Positions 9,540-17,890 of a stretch of DNA of 64,000 nt are shown one piece after another. The position numbers were made by a program, and so were the translations under genes. The notes beneath the pieces were generated by a model that worked only from the letters and a program-made list of their open reading frames with translations, did not search any database and was not told the origin of the DNA. Every line of letters starts with the position of its first letter. Positions within the stretch are counted from its first letter, which is position 1. The DNA is from Paenibacillus silvisoli (GTDB lineage Bacteria; Bacillota; Bacilli; Paenibacillales; Paenibacillaceae), in the NCBI RefSeq assembly GCF_030866765.1, contig NZ_CP133017.1, positions 466,501 to 530,500 of the forward strand. The letters are read 5' to 3'.

Positions 9540-10592
9540 TTATTTGTGAGGCAACGTCTTCTTCTCGACGAGCATCGGCGACATCGCTCGCCACACCTTG
9601 CGCATCGACAGCCAGTCGGCTTTCGTTTGGCCGGGCTCCGGCTGCTGCAGCGTCTGCCTGATCGGCAGGATCCGATATTTGATGCCGCTTGAGGTTGTAA
9701 GCCTCGTCGCCCAGGTCGGTTCATAGCTGACTTCTTTGACGCGTACGCGGCCGTCGTCTTCCTTGGACACGGTCAGTTGGGCGATGACGCCGCACTTCGT
9801 GGCAGGATTGCGGTACAGCTTGGTGGAGACGAAGTTGCCGAGCGAATAGATGGCAAAACGGTCGTCCTTCGTATGAAACGACGGCTGCAGGACATGCGGA
9901 TGATGGCCGAGCACGATATGCGCGCCGCTCCCGAGCAGCAGCTCCACAAGCTCGCGGGACCGCCGAAGCGGAACGTGCCGGCATTCTTTGCCGATGTGAA
10001 GGCAGGCGACGACGACATCGACCTCGCGCGCGAGCCTGCGGATATGCGCGGCGGCTTTGCCGTAGGTCGCAGGCGTGACCGTATTTACCCGCCACGCTTC
10101 GCCTTCGGGCAAGGGGAGCTTATTGGTCCCTTTGGAATAGCTGGCGATGCCGACTTTAACGCCCTTAACCTCGATGATCAAATGCTTGTCGCTGCCTGGA
10201 TCGGAAGCATAGGTGCCGGTATGGGCGATCCCGGTCTCGTCCAGCACGTTCAGCGTGCGGATCAGCCCTTTCGTCCCGCGGTCCATGCAATGGTTATTGG
10301 CCGTCGTGAGCACGTCGAACCCGACCGATTGCAGCGCCGGCGCGAGCTCATCCGGGCAATTGAACATCGTGAAGCCCGTGCGGCTATTCGACCGGGAATA
10401 GACGCTTTCCCTGCCTGCGAGCGGCGTCTCCAGATTGCCGATGACAAGGTCGGCCTGCTTCAAATACGGCGCAACCTTTCGAAACAGCGGCTCGAACGCG
10501 TAGCGGTCCTCTTGCTGTTGTTTGGCCGACCGCAGCAGCGGGCCGATCATCAAAATATCTCCAACCGCGGCCAGTTTGAATTCAATCGGCAA
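9540..10592 (-). CDS. CapA-family protein (PGA synthesis-like metallophosphatase fold)
   Basis: 350 aa. CapA-type motifs are present in order: AVGDILMIG near the N terminus, VIGNLETPLAG, TTANNHCMDRG, and GHHPHVLQP with YSLGNF near the C terminus. The family has a metallophosphoesterase fold and includes poly-gamma-glutamate capsule proteins, but no capBC genes are nearby, so a capsule role is not supported here. There is no clear signal peptide. The only plausible start is TTG at 10592, behind GCGGGG. Isolated gene. Confidence 0.85.
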   Translation of the reverse strand: MPIEFKLAAVGDILMIGPLLRSAKQQQEDRYAFEPLFRKVAPYLKQADLVIGNLETPLAGRESVYSRSNSRTGFTMFNCPDELAPALQSVGFDVLTTANNHCMDRGTKGLIRTLNVLDETGIAHTGTYASDPGSDKHLIIEVKGVKVGIASYSKGTNKLPLPEGEAWRVNTVTPATYGKAAAHIRRLAREVDVVVACLHIGKECRHVPLRRSRELVELLLGSGAHIVLGHHPHVLQPSFHTKDDRFAIYSLGNFVSTKLYRNPATKCGVIAQLTVSKEDDGRVRVKEVSYEPTWATRLTTSSGIKYRILPIRQTLQQPEPGQTKADWLSMRKVWRAMSPMLVEKKTLPHK

Positions 10593-10739
10593 TGTCCCCG
10601 CATCCTTTCTGGACGTTTCCAGGCTGTTGCAGCTTTAGGTCATGGTATGCCATTGGCGCCTTCAGCGTGCCGTTGCCGGAGCGCTACAACAATATATGTG
10701 GCCGCTTCATGATGGACGAGGGCGAGCGTCATGGAACGT

Positions 10740-10778
10740 CAAAAACCCACAGCCGGCATGCGGCTGCGGGTTTTTATA
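10740..10778 (-). terminator. Terminator of the oxidoreductase pair
   Basis: Arms CCCGCAGCCG / CGGCTGTGGG on the minus strand with a CATGC loop and a T5 run, about 15 bases past the stop at 10792. Confidence 0.8.
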
Positions 10779-10791
10779 AAAGGGATCGCCG

Positions 10792-11790
10792 TTACAGTTT
10801 GACGGGAGCTTCCAATCTCGCCGACTCCAGCGCGGCAAGCGCGACCCGAGCGGATTTCAGGCCGTCCTCGCCTGTAATCGGCACCGGGGTTCCTTCCCGG
10901 ATGGCGCTGACGAAGGCATCGACAAGGCCGGCGTCCATATCGTCGCCCCAGTAGAGCCACTGCGCTTTCGTTGCTTTGTCGCTGTACAGGTCGCTCTTCT
11001 GCGCGAAGGAGTCGATGCTGATGATCCCTTTCGTGCCGATGATCTCCATCGTCACGTCGCCCCAGGTCGGGAACGAGCGGGAGCGGGACCAGCTCGGGTC
11101 GAGCGATGCGACGACGCCGCTTCCGAAACGGACGTGCACCATGCCTGCATCCTCCACTTCAAGCTCCGGATGGAACAGGGTGGCCGCCTCCGCATAGACG
11201 TCGACAACGTCGGATCCGACGAACCAATTCATCAGGTCCATAACATGCACCGTATGGTCGAGAACGGCGCCGCCGCCTGAGGCGGCAGGATTGACGAACC
11301 AGCCGCCGGGCATGGAGCCGCGGTTGGTGCCTTTGATCGCGACGATTTCGCCGATATCCCCTTCATCGATCGATCTTTTCGCTTCGATGACGGACGGTAT
11401 GTAACGGCACGGAAAAGCTGTCATGAGCTGTACGCCGTTCGCGGCGCACGCTTCGATCATGCGCTCCATTTCCGCGACGGAGATTCCGAGCGGCTTCTCG
11501 CACAGCACATGCTTCTTGGCGGCTGCGGCCGCCAGCGTCAGCTCGGCATGCTTGGCGTTCTCCGAGCAAATGACGACGGCATCGATTTCCGGCGAGGCGA
11601 GCAGCTCCTGCAGCGAATCGAATCGCGTCAAGCCGAGCTGTGCCCCGACCGAGCGCGAGCGCTCCGCGTCGTCGTCCCAAAAGCCGGCAAGCTTAACGTC
11701 CGGCCGACTGCCCAGCGAGGCGGCATAGCTGTAAGCATGGCCGTGGGCAAAGCTGAGCAGGCCGACCGAAATGATGGTGTTCGTTGTCAT
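10792..11790 (-). CDS. Gfo/Idh/MocA family oxidoreductase
   Basis: 332 aa NAD(P)-dependent dehydrogenase-like protein. An N-terminal Rossmann fold is followed by the family motif VLCEKPLGI (about residues 92-100) and the alpha/beta C-terminal domain. AAGGAGGAG precedes the ATG. It follows, by one base, another family member on the same strand. Such pairs usually act on sugars, inositols or amino sugars; the substrate cannot be read from the sequence. Confidence 0.9.
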   Translation of the reverse strand: MTTNTIISVGLLSFAHGHAYSYAASLGSRPDVKLAGFWDDDAERSRSVGAQLGLTRFDSLQELLASPEIDAVVICSENAKHAELTLAAAAAKKHVLCEKPLGISVAEMERMIEACAANGVQLMTAFPCRYIPSVIEAKRSIDEGDIGEIVAIKGTNRGSMPGGWFVNPAASGGGAVLDHTVHVMDLMNWFVGSDVVDVYAEAATLFHPELEVEDAGMVHVRFGSGVVASLDPSWSRSRSFPTWGDVTMEIIGTKGIISIDSFAQKSDLYSDKATKAQWLYWGDDMDAGLVDAFVSAIREGTPVPITGEDGLKSARVALAALESARLEAPVKL

Positions 11791-11791
11791 A

Positions 11792-12799
11792 TTAGCGCTC
11801 CTCCTTCGCAGCCGCGTCCAGGCGGATAACTTGTCCGGTCTCGGCCGAACGGATGGCAGCTCGCGCGACCTCGACGGCTTTCTTGGCGTCTTCCGCCGTT
11901 ACGATCGGCTCCTCGCCGCTGCGGATGCACGCAATAAAATGCGTCAGCTCCAAATAATACGGGTCGCGGTAAGTCGGGCTCTGCGGGACTTGAACCTTCT
12001 TCTCCGCCGCCGCTGCTTCCGTGCGGCGAATTTGCAGCGAGCTCGACGCGCTGCTGTCGTAGCGGAGCACGCCGGAGGTGCCGGCGAATTCGGCGGCCGT
12101 CGTGAACGGGCCGGGATAACCCCAATGCGATTCGAGATGCGCAATGGCGGAATGTGCATGGAAACGAAGCGTGACCAGGGCATAATCCAAGGATGGTCCG
12201 GTCCGGTTCAGGGCGTAGACGGATTTGACATCGCCGAAGAGGGAGCGCATGTAGTCGATGTCATGGATCATCAAATCCATGATGACGCCTCCGCTTGCCT
12301 CCCGATCCAAATACCATGGCGTCGCATCGCCGGGATGCGATCCGATCCGCTTGGCATGGGCGACGCCGACCGTGCCGATGGCGCCGGCCTCGATGCGGCT
12401 GCGCATGTCGGCATATTCAGGGAAGAAGCGGACGACATGGCCTATAAAGAGGCGGACGTTGTTCGCGCGGCAGGCTGCGAGCATCTCGTCGGCATCCTCC
12501 AGCGTCGGCGCGATCGGCTTTTCGCAAATGACGTGCTTACCCAATGCTGCTGCTTTCAAGACATATGGCTTATGCAGCGGAGTAGGAAGGGCGATGGAAA
12601 CGACATCGGCATCCTCGGCCTCCATCATGCTCTCGAACGATGCATAACAAGCTGTTCCAAACTTCGTGGCGAGCCGATCCGCTCGCTCGATCTCAATATC
12701 GCAAACAGCGGCCAGCGTGACGTCCGGCATGCGGCTGAACGCGGCGGCGTGGACGGATCCCATCGCGCCGCAGCCCAGTACGACGACTTTCATGGACAT
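11792..12799 (-). CDS. Gfo/Idh/MocA family oxidoreductase
   Basis: 335 aa. The dinucleotide-binding motif GCGAMGSVHA is at residues 9-18 and the signature ICEKPIAP near 94-101. AAGGAG lies 6 bases before the ATG. It is the promoter-proximal gene of a two-gene operon with the similar enzyme downstream. The two proteins are diverged paralogues, so successive or complementary steps on a sugar are possible. Confidence 0.9.
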   Translation of the reverse strand: MSMKVVVLGCGAMGSVHAAAFSRMPDVTLAAVCDIEIERADRLATKFGTACYASFESMMEAEDADVVSIALPTPLHKPYVLKAAALGKHVICEKPIAPTLEDADEMLAACRANNVRLFIGHVVRFFPEYADMRSRIEAGAIGTVGVAHAKRIGSHPGDATPWYLDREASGGVIMDLMIHDIDYMRSLFGDVKSVYALNRTGPSLDYALVTLRFHAHSAIAHLESHWGYPGPFTTAAEFAGTSGVLRYDSSASSSLQIRRTEAAAAEKKVQVPQSPTYRDPYYLELTHFIACIRSGEEPIVTAEDAKKAVEVARAAIRSAETGQVIRLDAAAKEER

Positions 12800-12937
12800 G
12801 CGCTCCTTTTTCTATATGTTGGTAGAATAATCGCAGTTCAATGTCATTGTAGACGATATGTTATCGGTTGGATAGGGGGAGAAATAGCGGTATTCCACGG
12901 GCGTTTTATATGAGATGCTAAATCTGGCAAGTCGTGC

Positions 12938-12943
12938 TATGAT
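12938..12943 (+). promoter_or_regulatory. Extended -10 promoter candidate for the YvyF-like gene
   Basis: TGCTATGAT, an extended -10 motif, lies 37 bases before the start at 12980. The -35 region is poor. Confidence 0.4.
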
Positions 12944-12979
12944 TGGTTCATAGGGACTATAATCGGAGGGGTTGATTGC

Positions 12980-13378
12980 ATGTCCAGAGAACTATCCGTG
13001 GCTCACTGCCCCAATTGCGGGAACGTGTTTCAGAAAAATTTGCGCAATCTATGCGCGGCTTGTACCGCCGAAGAGGACGGACAGCTTGCCTCCCTGGAGC
13101 AAATGCTGAAACGGAACCGCAAGCTTACGAACGAGCAGCTGGCCGAGCAGAGCGAAGTGTCCGAGCAGCGTATTCGCGCCTACATTCGCAAAGGCAAGCT
13201 CAAGCTGTACGATTATCCGAACTTGACCGATGAATGCGACCTCTGCGCGGGACCGATCCGCCAGGGCAAGCTGTGCGTAAGCTGCACGACGAGGATTAAA
13301 GGAGATATCCGGCTGGATATGGAACGGTCGAAGCAACAGCAAGCGAAGCATGTTTTTCTGTCGCGGAACGGCCGTTAG
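12980..13378 (+). CDS. YvyF-like (TIGR03826-type) flagellar operon protein, orphan copy
   Basis: 132 aa. Two zinc-ribbon-like cysteine pairs frame the protein: CPNC...CAAC near the N terminus and CDLC...CVSC near residues 88-104. A central helix-turn-helix-like segment (NEQLAEQSEVSEQRIRAYIRKG) lies between. This matches the small protein usually encoded beside flgM and comF in Bacillus and Paenibacillus flagellar loci. GGAGGGG supports the ATG. No flagellar genes are nearby, so this is either a dispersed paralogue or a relocated gene. A regulatory role is inferred from the fold only. Confidence 0.72.
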   Translation: MSRELSVAHCPNCGNVFQKNLRNLCAACTAEEDGQLASLEQMLKRNRKLTNEQLAEQSEVSEQRIRAYIRKGKLKLYDYPNLTDECDLCAGPIRQGKLCVSCTTRIKGDIRLDMERSKQQQAKHVFLSRNGR

Positions 13379-13456
13379 CGCGAGGTCGCTGACGCGGCGT
13401 CCGCGCGTCGGCTGGCTGGCAACTGGGAGCGCGCCGGGAACGTCGAGGATCATACG

Positions 13457-13641
13457 CTAACGGTTGCCAAGCACGCTATTTCGCCTTAATAAGCCTTTTT
13501 GAATTTCTAACGGTTGCTACGCACGCTATTTGACGATTTCGGCAGCGAATGGTGCCGATTGGGACCCAATAGGCGCTGTGGCAACCGTTAGCTGTCAAAA
13601 AGGTCTGTTTTCGCGCAAATAGGCGCCGTGGCAACTGTTAG
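13457..13641. repeat. 185-bp F-F-R-R inverted repeat element, copy A
   Basis: Four 25-nt units: forward at 13457-13481 and 13507-13531, reverse at 13567-13591 and 13617-13641. Units begin CTAACGGTTGC and end GCTATTT or a close variant. Spacers are 25, 35 and 25 nt, and the first and last spacers are roughly reverse complements (CTTTTTGAATT vs CTGTCAAAAAGG). The element lies in the 355-bp gap between convergent genes. No gene is visible in the gap. Confidence 0.85.
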
Positions 13642-13696
13642 AGGATTTAGGCGCTCTTTCCCGCTGCCGCCACATGCCAGCCCAGGGTTATATAAC

Positions 13697-13726
13697 AAAG
13701 AGAAGCCGAAGAAGGCTTCTCTTTTT
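13697..13726. terminator. Bidirectional terminator
   Basis: Arms AGAGAAGCC / GGCTTCTCT with loop GAAGAA and T5 on the plus strand; A3 precedes it on the other side. It sits 8 bases from the stop of the convergent DUF3888-like gene. Confidence 0.75.
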
Positions 13727-13733
13727 GATGAGT

Positions 13734-14183
13734 CTATTGGCGATGTCTCAATAAATCCTTGTAGTTAGGCGGGAATGCGCTTGGGTCCGGATCCTTCAGA
13801 TGGACGAGCTTCGCGAGCTTGGCCGTCGGACCCGCGGAAATCTGATAGGTCATGAGATCTTCGCCGACCGAAATGTGCGGTCCTACCGTCGGGTAGACGT
13901 GCAGCGTCAGCACGAAGACGAAGCCCCGAAAGCCATTCACGTGCTCGATATGATCGATATCGACGAAGTAAGGATAGATGTCCGGCAAGGCGGTCAGCTT
14001 ATCAGCATACACGCCGGCAAGCTGGCGCTGCATATCGGGGAGCAGATAGAGCACGAGCATATCCTGCAGCTGCAATTCTTTCGTGTCTTGGTAATGTTTT
14101 TCCGGTGCTGCGGCACCCGCATCCGGAGCCAGTTGACCGAGCAGCAGCAAAGCCGCAATCAGAACGCTTAGTAAAAGCTTCAT
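13734..14183 (-). CDS. Secreted DUF3888-like protein
   Basis: 149 aa small exported protein with a hydrophobic signal segment (about 2-25) ending in DAGAAA. The mature part resembles DUF3888: a KELQLQDMLVLYLLPDMQ helix followed by a short beta-rich domain with VLTLHVYPTVGPH. Start 14183 begins directly with the basic signal peptide; an alternative ATG 15 bases upstream also exists. Its function is unknown. Confidence 0.7.
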   Translation of the reverse strand: MKLLLSVLIAALLLLGQLAPDAGAAAPEKHYQDTKELQLQDMLVLYLLPDMQRQLAGVYADKLTALPDIYPYFVDIDHIEHVNGFRGFVFVLTLHVYPTVGPHISVGEDLMTYQISAGPTAKLAKLVHLKDPDPSAFPPNYKDLLRHRQ

Positions 14184-14254
14184 TTGAACGCCGCCCATCA
14201 GCTAGTTAAGGGTAGCATTCCCAAGCCTGCTGCGCAGCAATCGTCGAAGCCGCA

Positions 14255-14704
14255 TTAAGACGAAGCCTTCCGCCGAAGCCAATATTGCTTCCAATGGAAG
14301 TACATAAAGCAGCCGAGGCAGAAGCCGCATAGCGCGAGCGCGACGGCGACCGTCAGCATGCCAAGCGCGATATAGGCGACCGTGAGGCTGCCCAGCGCAT
14401 ACGCGATCAGAGTAACGGTCAGAAACAGGATCGCAAGCAGGTTATTAAACCGCAGCAGCTCTCGGCTCTCGGTTCGGGCGCTGGCCGGGAACAAAGGGGC
14501 GAATAGGCGAACGAACAAATTGTAGTTGACCCCGAAAGTTCGGCTGATGAGCTGTACGACCAGAGGAAGCGCCAAAATCCACAGCTGTCCGGAAAGCACG
14601 CTCGCGATCACGCTGAGCAAGATGCCGAGCTGATTGCCGCGAACGCGGTGCAAGGGTACGTCGTCAACGCAGGCATAGGATGCCAGAAGCGGTTGGTTGC
14701 TCAT
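14255..14704 (-). CDS. DUF4395-type integral membrane protein
   Basis: 149 aa with four predicted membrane helices (about residues 25-48, 88-108, 110-128 and 120-140 in part overlapping blocks). The ends GNQLGILLSVIASVL and ALCGFCLGCFMYF match the DUF4395 pattern, including its conserved C-terminal cysteines. GGGAGGG upstream of 14704 fixes the start. DUF4395 proteins are often found near thioredoxin-like or rhodanese genes; none is present here. Function unknown. Confidence 0.72.
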   Translation of the reverse strand: MSNQPLLASYACVDDVPLHRVRGNQLGILLSVIASVLSGQLWILALPLVVQLISRTFGVNYNLFVRLFAPLFPASARTESRELLRFNNLLAILFLTVTLIAYALGSLTVAYIALGMLTVAVALALCGFCLGCFMYFHWKQYWLRRKASS

Positions 14705-14867
14705 ATTCAAGTCCCTCCCCATTCATCATTCTCAAGTATGTTAAGCATACACCAAAACCTAGTTAGCGGGTAGGTTTAATTGACTAAATTTCGGATGATT
14801 TTTTGGTCCAAGGCCGATATAATACAGATTAGTGTGCAATTCTTCGATAGGAGGCTGTAACGTTCGG

Positions 14868-15356
14868 ATGAATGTGAAGTCGCTTTTTATTTGCTTATAC
14901 GTGATGCTGATCTACTGGCTTTCGCTGCATGTTTCGTTTCTCGATACGCTCTTTTTCCCAACGCTGGGCGCGTTTAGTTTCCTGTTCTTATCCCGTTCCT
15001 ACTCGATGCAAGAGTTAGGCAAAATCACGTTCGGCGCGGTCGTATCCGCTCTGCTCGGCACGCTGCTGTTCTATCTCTATCCAAGCTCGCTGACTTTATT
15101 CGTCAATGCGGTCATCACGATTTGGCTCATCCGCAAGTTCAACTGGAACGCGCCGCCGATCGCGGCCGTGGCGCTGATTCCGTTCTTTTCCCACTCCGCG
15201 CATTTATGGACGATTCCCATTTCGGTGTGCGCCGCGCTGGTTGGATTGGTTGTGACGCTGTTGCTGGCAGAGCTGGCGGATACCAAGCTTGCGCCTTATT
15301 TTGCAGCCATGATCAAAAACGAACCTGCCGCGGAGTCCAGAGACATCGCAAGCTGA
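14868..15356 (+). CDS. HPP-family-like membrane protein
   Basis: 162 aa with four or five hydrophobic helices. The segment FPTLGAFSFLFLSRS followed by NWNAPPIAAVALIPF resembles the paired proline motifs of HPP-family membrane proteins. AGGAGG lies 13 bases before the ATG at 14868, a rather long spacing. A TATAAT hexamer at 14818-14823 marks a likely promoter. The gene is divergent from the DUF4395-like gene. The function is not known. Confidence 0.65.
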   Translation: MNVKSLFICLYVMLIYWLSLHVSFLDTLFFPTLGAFSFLFLSRSYSMQELGKITFGAVVSALLGTLLFYLYPSSLTLFVNAVITIWLIRKFNWNAPPIAAVALIPFFSHSAHLWTIPISVCAALVGLVVTLLLAELADTKLAPYFAAMIKNEPAAESRDIAS

Positions 15357-15383
15357 CAGCTGAAGCACGCAGACAACGACTAG

Positions 15384-15413
15384 GACCGGCCCCGTGGCCG
15401 GGCCTTTTTTTTT
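15384..15413 (+). terminator. Terminator of the HPP-like gene
   Basis: Arms CCGGCC / GGCCGG with a CCGT loop, extended by further GC pairs and followed by T9. Confidence 0.85.
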
Positions 15414-15415
15414 AA

Positions 15416-15457
15416 TTCTAAGCATTTATAAGTTTCACGTTATAAATGTGCTTAGAA
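15416..15457. repeat. AT-rich long hairpin
   Basis: Arms TTCTAAGCATTTATAA / TTATAAATG-TG-CTTAGAA enclose an 8-nt loop, with a 2-nt bulge. It has no T-run and lies just after a full terminator. It may be a second transcription stop for the opposite strand, a protein site or an old insertion scar. Confidence 0.6.
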
Positions 15458-15522
15458 TTCTCCGGAATGAAGCGCGCTGCGCCGCCTATGGACGGCGACA
15501 GCCGTTTCACCTTATGTCAAAA

Positions 15523-15552
15523 TTGACACATCCAATCGCACTTCGGTACAAT
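15523..15552 (+). promoter_or_regulatory. Promoter of the patatin-like gene with overlapping palindrome
   Basis: TTGACA (15523-15528), 18-bp spacer, TACAAT (15547-15552). TGTCAA-AA-TTGACA (15515-15528) forms an inverted repeat ending at the -35, a possible operator. Confidence 0.65.
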
Positions 15553-15583
15553 AAACCTAGTTAAGGACAAAGGGGTTATCGGA

Positions 15584-16432
15584 ATGGAATCGATCGGACT
15601 GGTGCTCGAAGGCGGAGGCATGCGCGGCGTTTATACGGCTGGCGTGCTGGACTATTTTACGGAGCAAAACGTGTATTTCCCTTACACGATCGGGGTGTCG
15701 GCCGGCGCCTGCATGGCGGCGAGCTATCTGTCGAGGCAGCTGGGCCGCAATCGGAGCGTGAATGTCGGCTTGGTGAACGATCCCCGCTACATTTCGTGGA
15801 AGAATTATTGGACGAAGCGGGAGCTGTTCGGCATGGATTTCATTTTCGATGAAATCCCGAATGTGCTCGTGCCGTTCGATTACGCGGCGTTCGAAGCGAG
15901 CAAGGAGCAATTCGTCATCGGGACGACCGACTGCGACACGGGCGAGACGGTATTTTACAACCGGTTCGAGGAGGGCTTCGATCTGCTTACGGTGCTGCGC
16001 GCCTCGAGCTCGCTGCCGTTCATCGCGCCGATCGTGAAACATGGCGGCCGTAATCTGCTGGACGGCGGGATTTCCGATCCGATTCCGCTGCGCAAGGCGG
16101 AGAGCGACGGAAACAAGCGCAACGTGGTTGTGCTCACCCGTGATGCCGGTTACCGCAAGTCGCGCAACAAATTCGGCTGGATCGTGCGCCGGGCATTCAA
16201 GCAATATCCCGAGTTTGTCAAGGTCATGCTTCGACGGCACACGATCTACAACGAAACGCTTGCCTATATCGACGAGCAGGAACGTAAAGGCAATCTCTTC
16301 GTGATCAGGCCGCAGCAGCCGCTTACCGTGGGGCGGATGGAACGCGACAAGGCGAAGCTGGACGCGCTGTATGTGCAAGGCTACGAGGATGCCAAGCGGC
16401 TGATGCCCGCAATTCAAGTCTGGATGCAGTAG
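15584..16432 (+). CDS. Patatin-like phospholipase family protein
   Basis: 282 aa cytosolic serine acyl hydrolase. The oxyanion motif GGGMRG (10-15), the nucleophile elbow GVSAGA (Ser39) and the catalytic dyad aspartate in DGG (Asp160) are all present. The layout matches the bacterial YchK/RssA-like branch. AAAGGGG precedes the ATG. An IS3-family element begins about 30 bases past the stop and may have displaced the native terminator. The lipid substrate is unknown. Confidence 0.9.
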   Translation: MESIGLVLEGGGMRGVYTAGVLDYFTEQNVYFPYTIGVSAGACMAASYLSRQLGRNRSVNVGLVNDPRYISWKNYWTKRELFGMDFIFDEIPNVLVPFDYAAFEASKEQFVIGTTDCDTGETVFYNRFEEGFDLLTVLRASSSLPFIAPIVKHGGRNLLDGGISDPIPLRKAESDGNKRNVVVLTRDAGYRKSRNKFGWIVRRAFKQYPEFVKVMLRRHTIYNETLAYIDEQERKGNLFVIRPQQPLTVGRMERDKAKLDALYVQGYEDAKRLMPAIQVWMQ

Positions 16433-16499
16433 CAGCGGTAATTGGAGAGCCTCCGCCCCGACCTGGTCAAGACCCCATTTAGTGGACAATGAAAGAAAC

Positions 16500-17384
16500 C
16501 TATGCAAAAAGCTGTTTCCGGTAGGCTACCGGGGACAGCTTTTTCAGCTTTCGTTGTGGCCGATGATGGTTATAAAATTGAATAAATTCCTCTATTTTTC
16601 TTTGTGCCTCGTCCAGATTTCGGATAGTATAGGGATAGAGCCCTTCCGTTTTGAGATGCGAGAAGAAGCTCTCCATAGAGGCGTTGTCATAACAATTGCC
16701 CCGACGAGACATGCTGATTTGGGCGCCAACCTTTGGCAGCATGTCGTGGTAAGCATGGGACGTGTACTGGAATCCTTGATCGCTGTTAACGATCAATCCA
16801 GTCACGTTCTTTTGCTTTTTAAAAGCTTGTTTAAACGTTTGTAGTACCAGCTCATTATCGTTACGCGAGCTCATCTTATAGGACACAATTTCATTGTTAA
16901 ACAGATCTTTAATTGCCGAGAGATAGATCCATTGATCACCTACTCGGTATTGTGTAATATCTGTCACCCACTTCTCAGCTGGCCGTGAAGCATGGAATTC
17001 TTGTTTTAACAAATTCTTAGCAACGCGCTCCCCAGTTGATGAAGCGTAGTTACTCCGATGCTTACGGCGAATCTGAGAGCGGATGCCTAGCAATTGCATG
17101 ATTCGCAGAACTTTCTTGTGATTCATCCAGGTGTTATGGTCTTGTAGCAGGAAAAGCTGGATTTGTCGATATCCATAAACGCCATTATATCTGTCGTACA
17201 CGCTTTGAATCAGCGCTTTTGCTTCCAGATCTCGATCGTTGTGCTTACGCTTTAGGAAGGCGTAGTATCCGCTTCGCGAGACGCCGAAGAGCTCACACAA
17301 TGCGCTGACGGGGAAACTCTCGGCCGCAGCTTCGATCGACTTGAATTTCTGTTTTTCACCTCCCGCATCCAAATTCCTAAACAC
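16500..17384 (-). CDS. IS3-family transposase OrfB (DDE integrase core)
   Basis: 294 aa catalytic part. An HTH_21-like N-terminal helix region (LCELFGVSRSGYYAFLKR) precedes the rve integrase core. The DDE residues are in WVTDITQY, VNSDQGFQY and NASMESFFSHLKTE. The frame opens at a GTG that overlaps the slippery sequence, so the protein is more likely made as an OrfAB fusion by -1 frameshifting than from its own start. Confidence 0.9.
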   Translation of the reverse strand: MFRNLDAGGEKQKFKSIEAAAESFPVSALCELFGVSRSGYYAFLKRKHNDRDLEAKALIQSVYDRYNGVYGYRQIQLFLLQDHNTWMNHKKVLRIMQLLGIRSQIRRKHRSNYASSTGERVAKNLLKQEFHASRPAEKWVTDITQYRVGDQWIYLSAIKDLFNNEIVSYKMSSRNDNELVLQTFKQAFKKQKNVTGLIVNSDQGFQYTSHAYHDMLPKVGAQISMSRRGNCYDNASMESFFSHLKTEGLYPYTIRNLDEAQRKIEEFIQFYNHHRPQRKLKKLSPVAYRKQLFA

Positions 17385-17653
17385 TTTTTTAGTATGTCGT
17401 TTTCCCTCTGGAGCTTTTGTACGTATCGATCTTGATCTACATATTCGTCTTTCCTACCACGTTGATCTAACAAGCCAAACTCACCATGCTCCCGATATTT
17501 CCGCATCCACCGCTTCAATCTACCAGGATCTAAGATACCTAGATGTTCGTTAATTTTACGATAGTTCCATCCTTCAACAACATGAAGACGTATCGCCTCC
17601 TTCTTCAACTCATCCGAATATGTTTTAAGTTTCTGACCTTTTTTCAATGGCAT
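17252..17653 (-). CDS. IS3-family transposase OrfA (helix-turn-helix)
   Basis: 133 aa. The HTH domain occupies about residues 10-60 and is followed by a leucine-zipper-like coiled coil ending QRENDILKKCL. AGGGGGTG upstream supports the ATG at 17653. The A6G slippery site (17384-17390 on the plus strand) lies at codons CTA AAA AAG, giving a standard -1 frameshift into OrfB. The tail after that point is the out-of-frame part and is not expected to be functional. Confidence 0.88.
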   Translation of the reverse strand: MPLKKGQKLKTYSDELKKEAIRLHVVEGWNYRKINEHLGILDPGRLKRWMRKYREHGEFGLLDQRGRKDEYVDQDRYVQKLQRENDILKKCLGIWMREVKNRNSSRSKLRPRVSPSAHCVSSSASREADTTPS

Positions 17654-17682
17654 AAAAAAAGCACCCCCTAGAATTTCATCGG

Positions 17683-17777
17683 ATAAACCAGGGGTTTATT
17701 CCAATGTCCATTCTAAGGGGTGCACTTCAGATAAACCAGGGGTTTATTCCAATGTCCATTCTAAGGGGTGCACTTCA
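17683..17777. repeat. Tandem duplication of the IS right end
   Basis: A 48-bp block starting ATAAACCAGGGG and ending GGGGTGCACTTCA(G) is repeated directly at 17683-17730 and 17731-17777. Each copy includes the terminal inverted repeat. Confidence 0.92.
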
Positions 17778-17801
17778 ACCGGGATTGGAGGTTCTTTGTC
17801 A

Positions 17802-17830
17802 TAGACAGCGTTTCGCGCAGGTGGGATAAT
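17802..17830 (+). promoter_or_regulatory. Promoter candidate for the MATE transporter gene
   Basis: TAGACA (17802-17807), 17-bp spacer, GATAAT (17825-17830), located between the IS end and the gene. Confidence 0.5.
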
Positions 17831-17890
17831 AGCGAGTATTGCAAGTAGAGGTCATGGGATGGAGATTATGGATAGGGGATAGGCCGGATT

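Larger units (their letters stand above)
16464..17777 (-). mobile_element. IS3-family (IS150-type) insertion sequence
   Basis: The ends begin TG and end CA, and the inverted repeats share ACCCC, TGGACA and AAACC blocks in matching positions. A 3-bp target duplication ACC (16461-16463 and 17778-17780) flanks the element. It carries orfA and orfB with an A6G slippery site. The right terminal 48 bp is present twice in tandem (17683-17730 and 17731-17777). The element seems intact otherwise. Confidence 0.87.

Noticed and set aside
9540-10592. Poly-gamma-glutamate capsule locus
   Set aside because: Only a CapA-like protein is present; capB, capC and other partners are absent.
11771-12913. Plus-strand open frame of 380 codons opposite the oxidoreductase genes
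   Set aside because: The minus strand encodes two complete Gfo/Idh/MocA proteins with good ribosome sites; this is a shadow frame.
13457-13641. CRISPR-like array (25-nt repeats at 50-nt period)
   Set aside because: The units switch orientation halfway, the spacers are related inverted repeats instead of unique sequences, each locus has just four units, and no cas genes are present.
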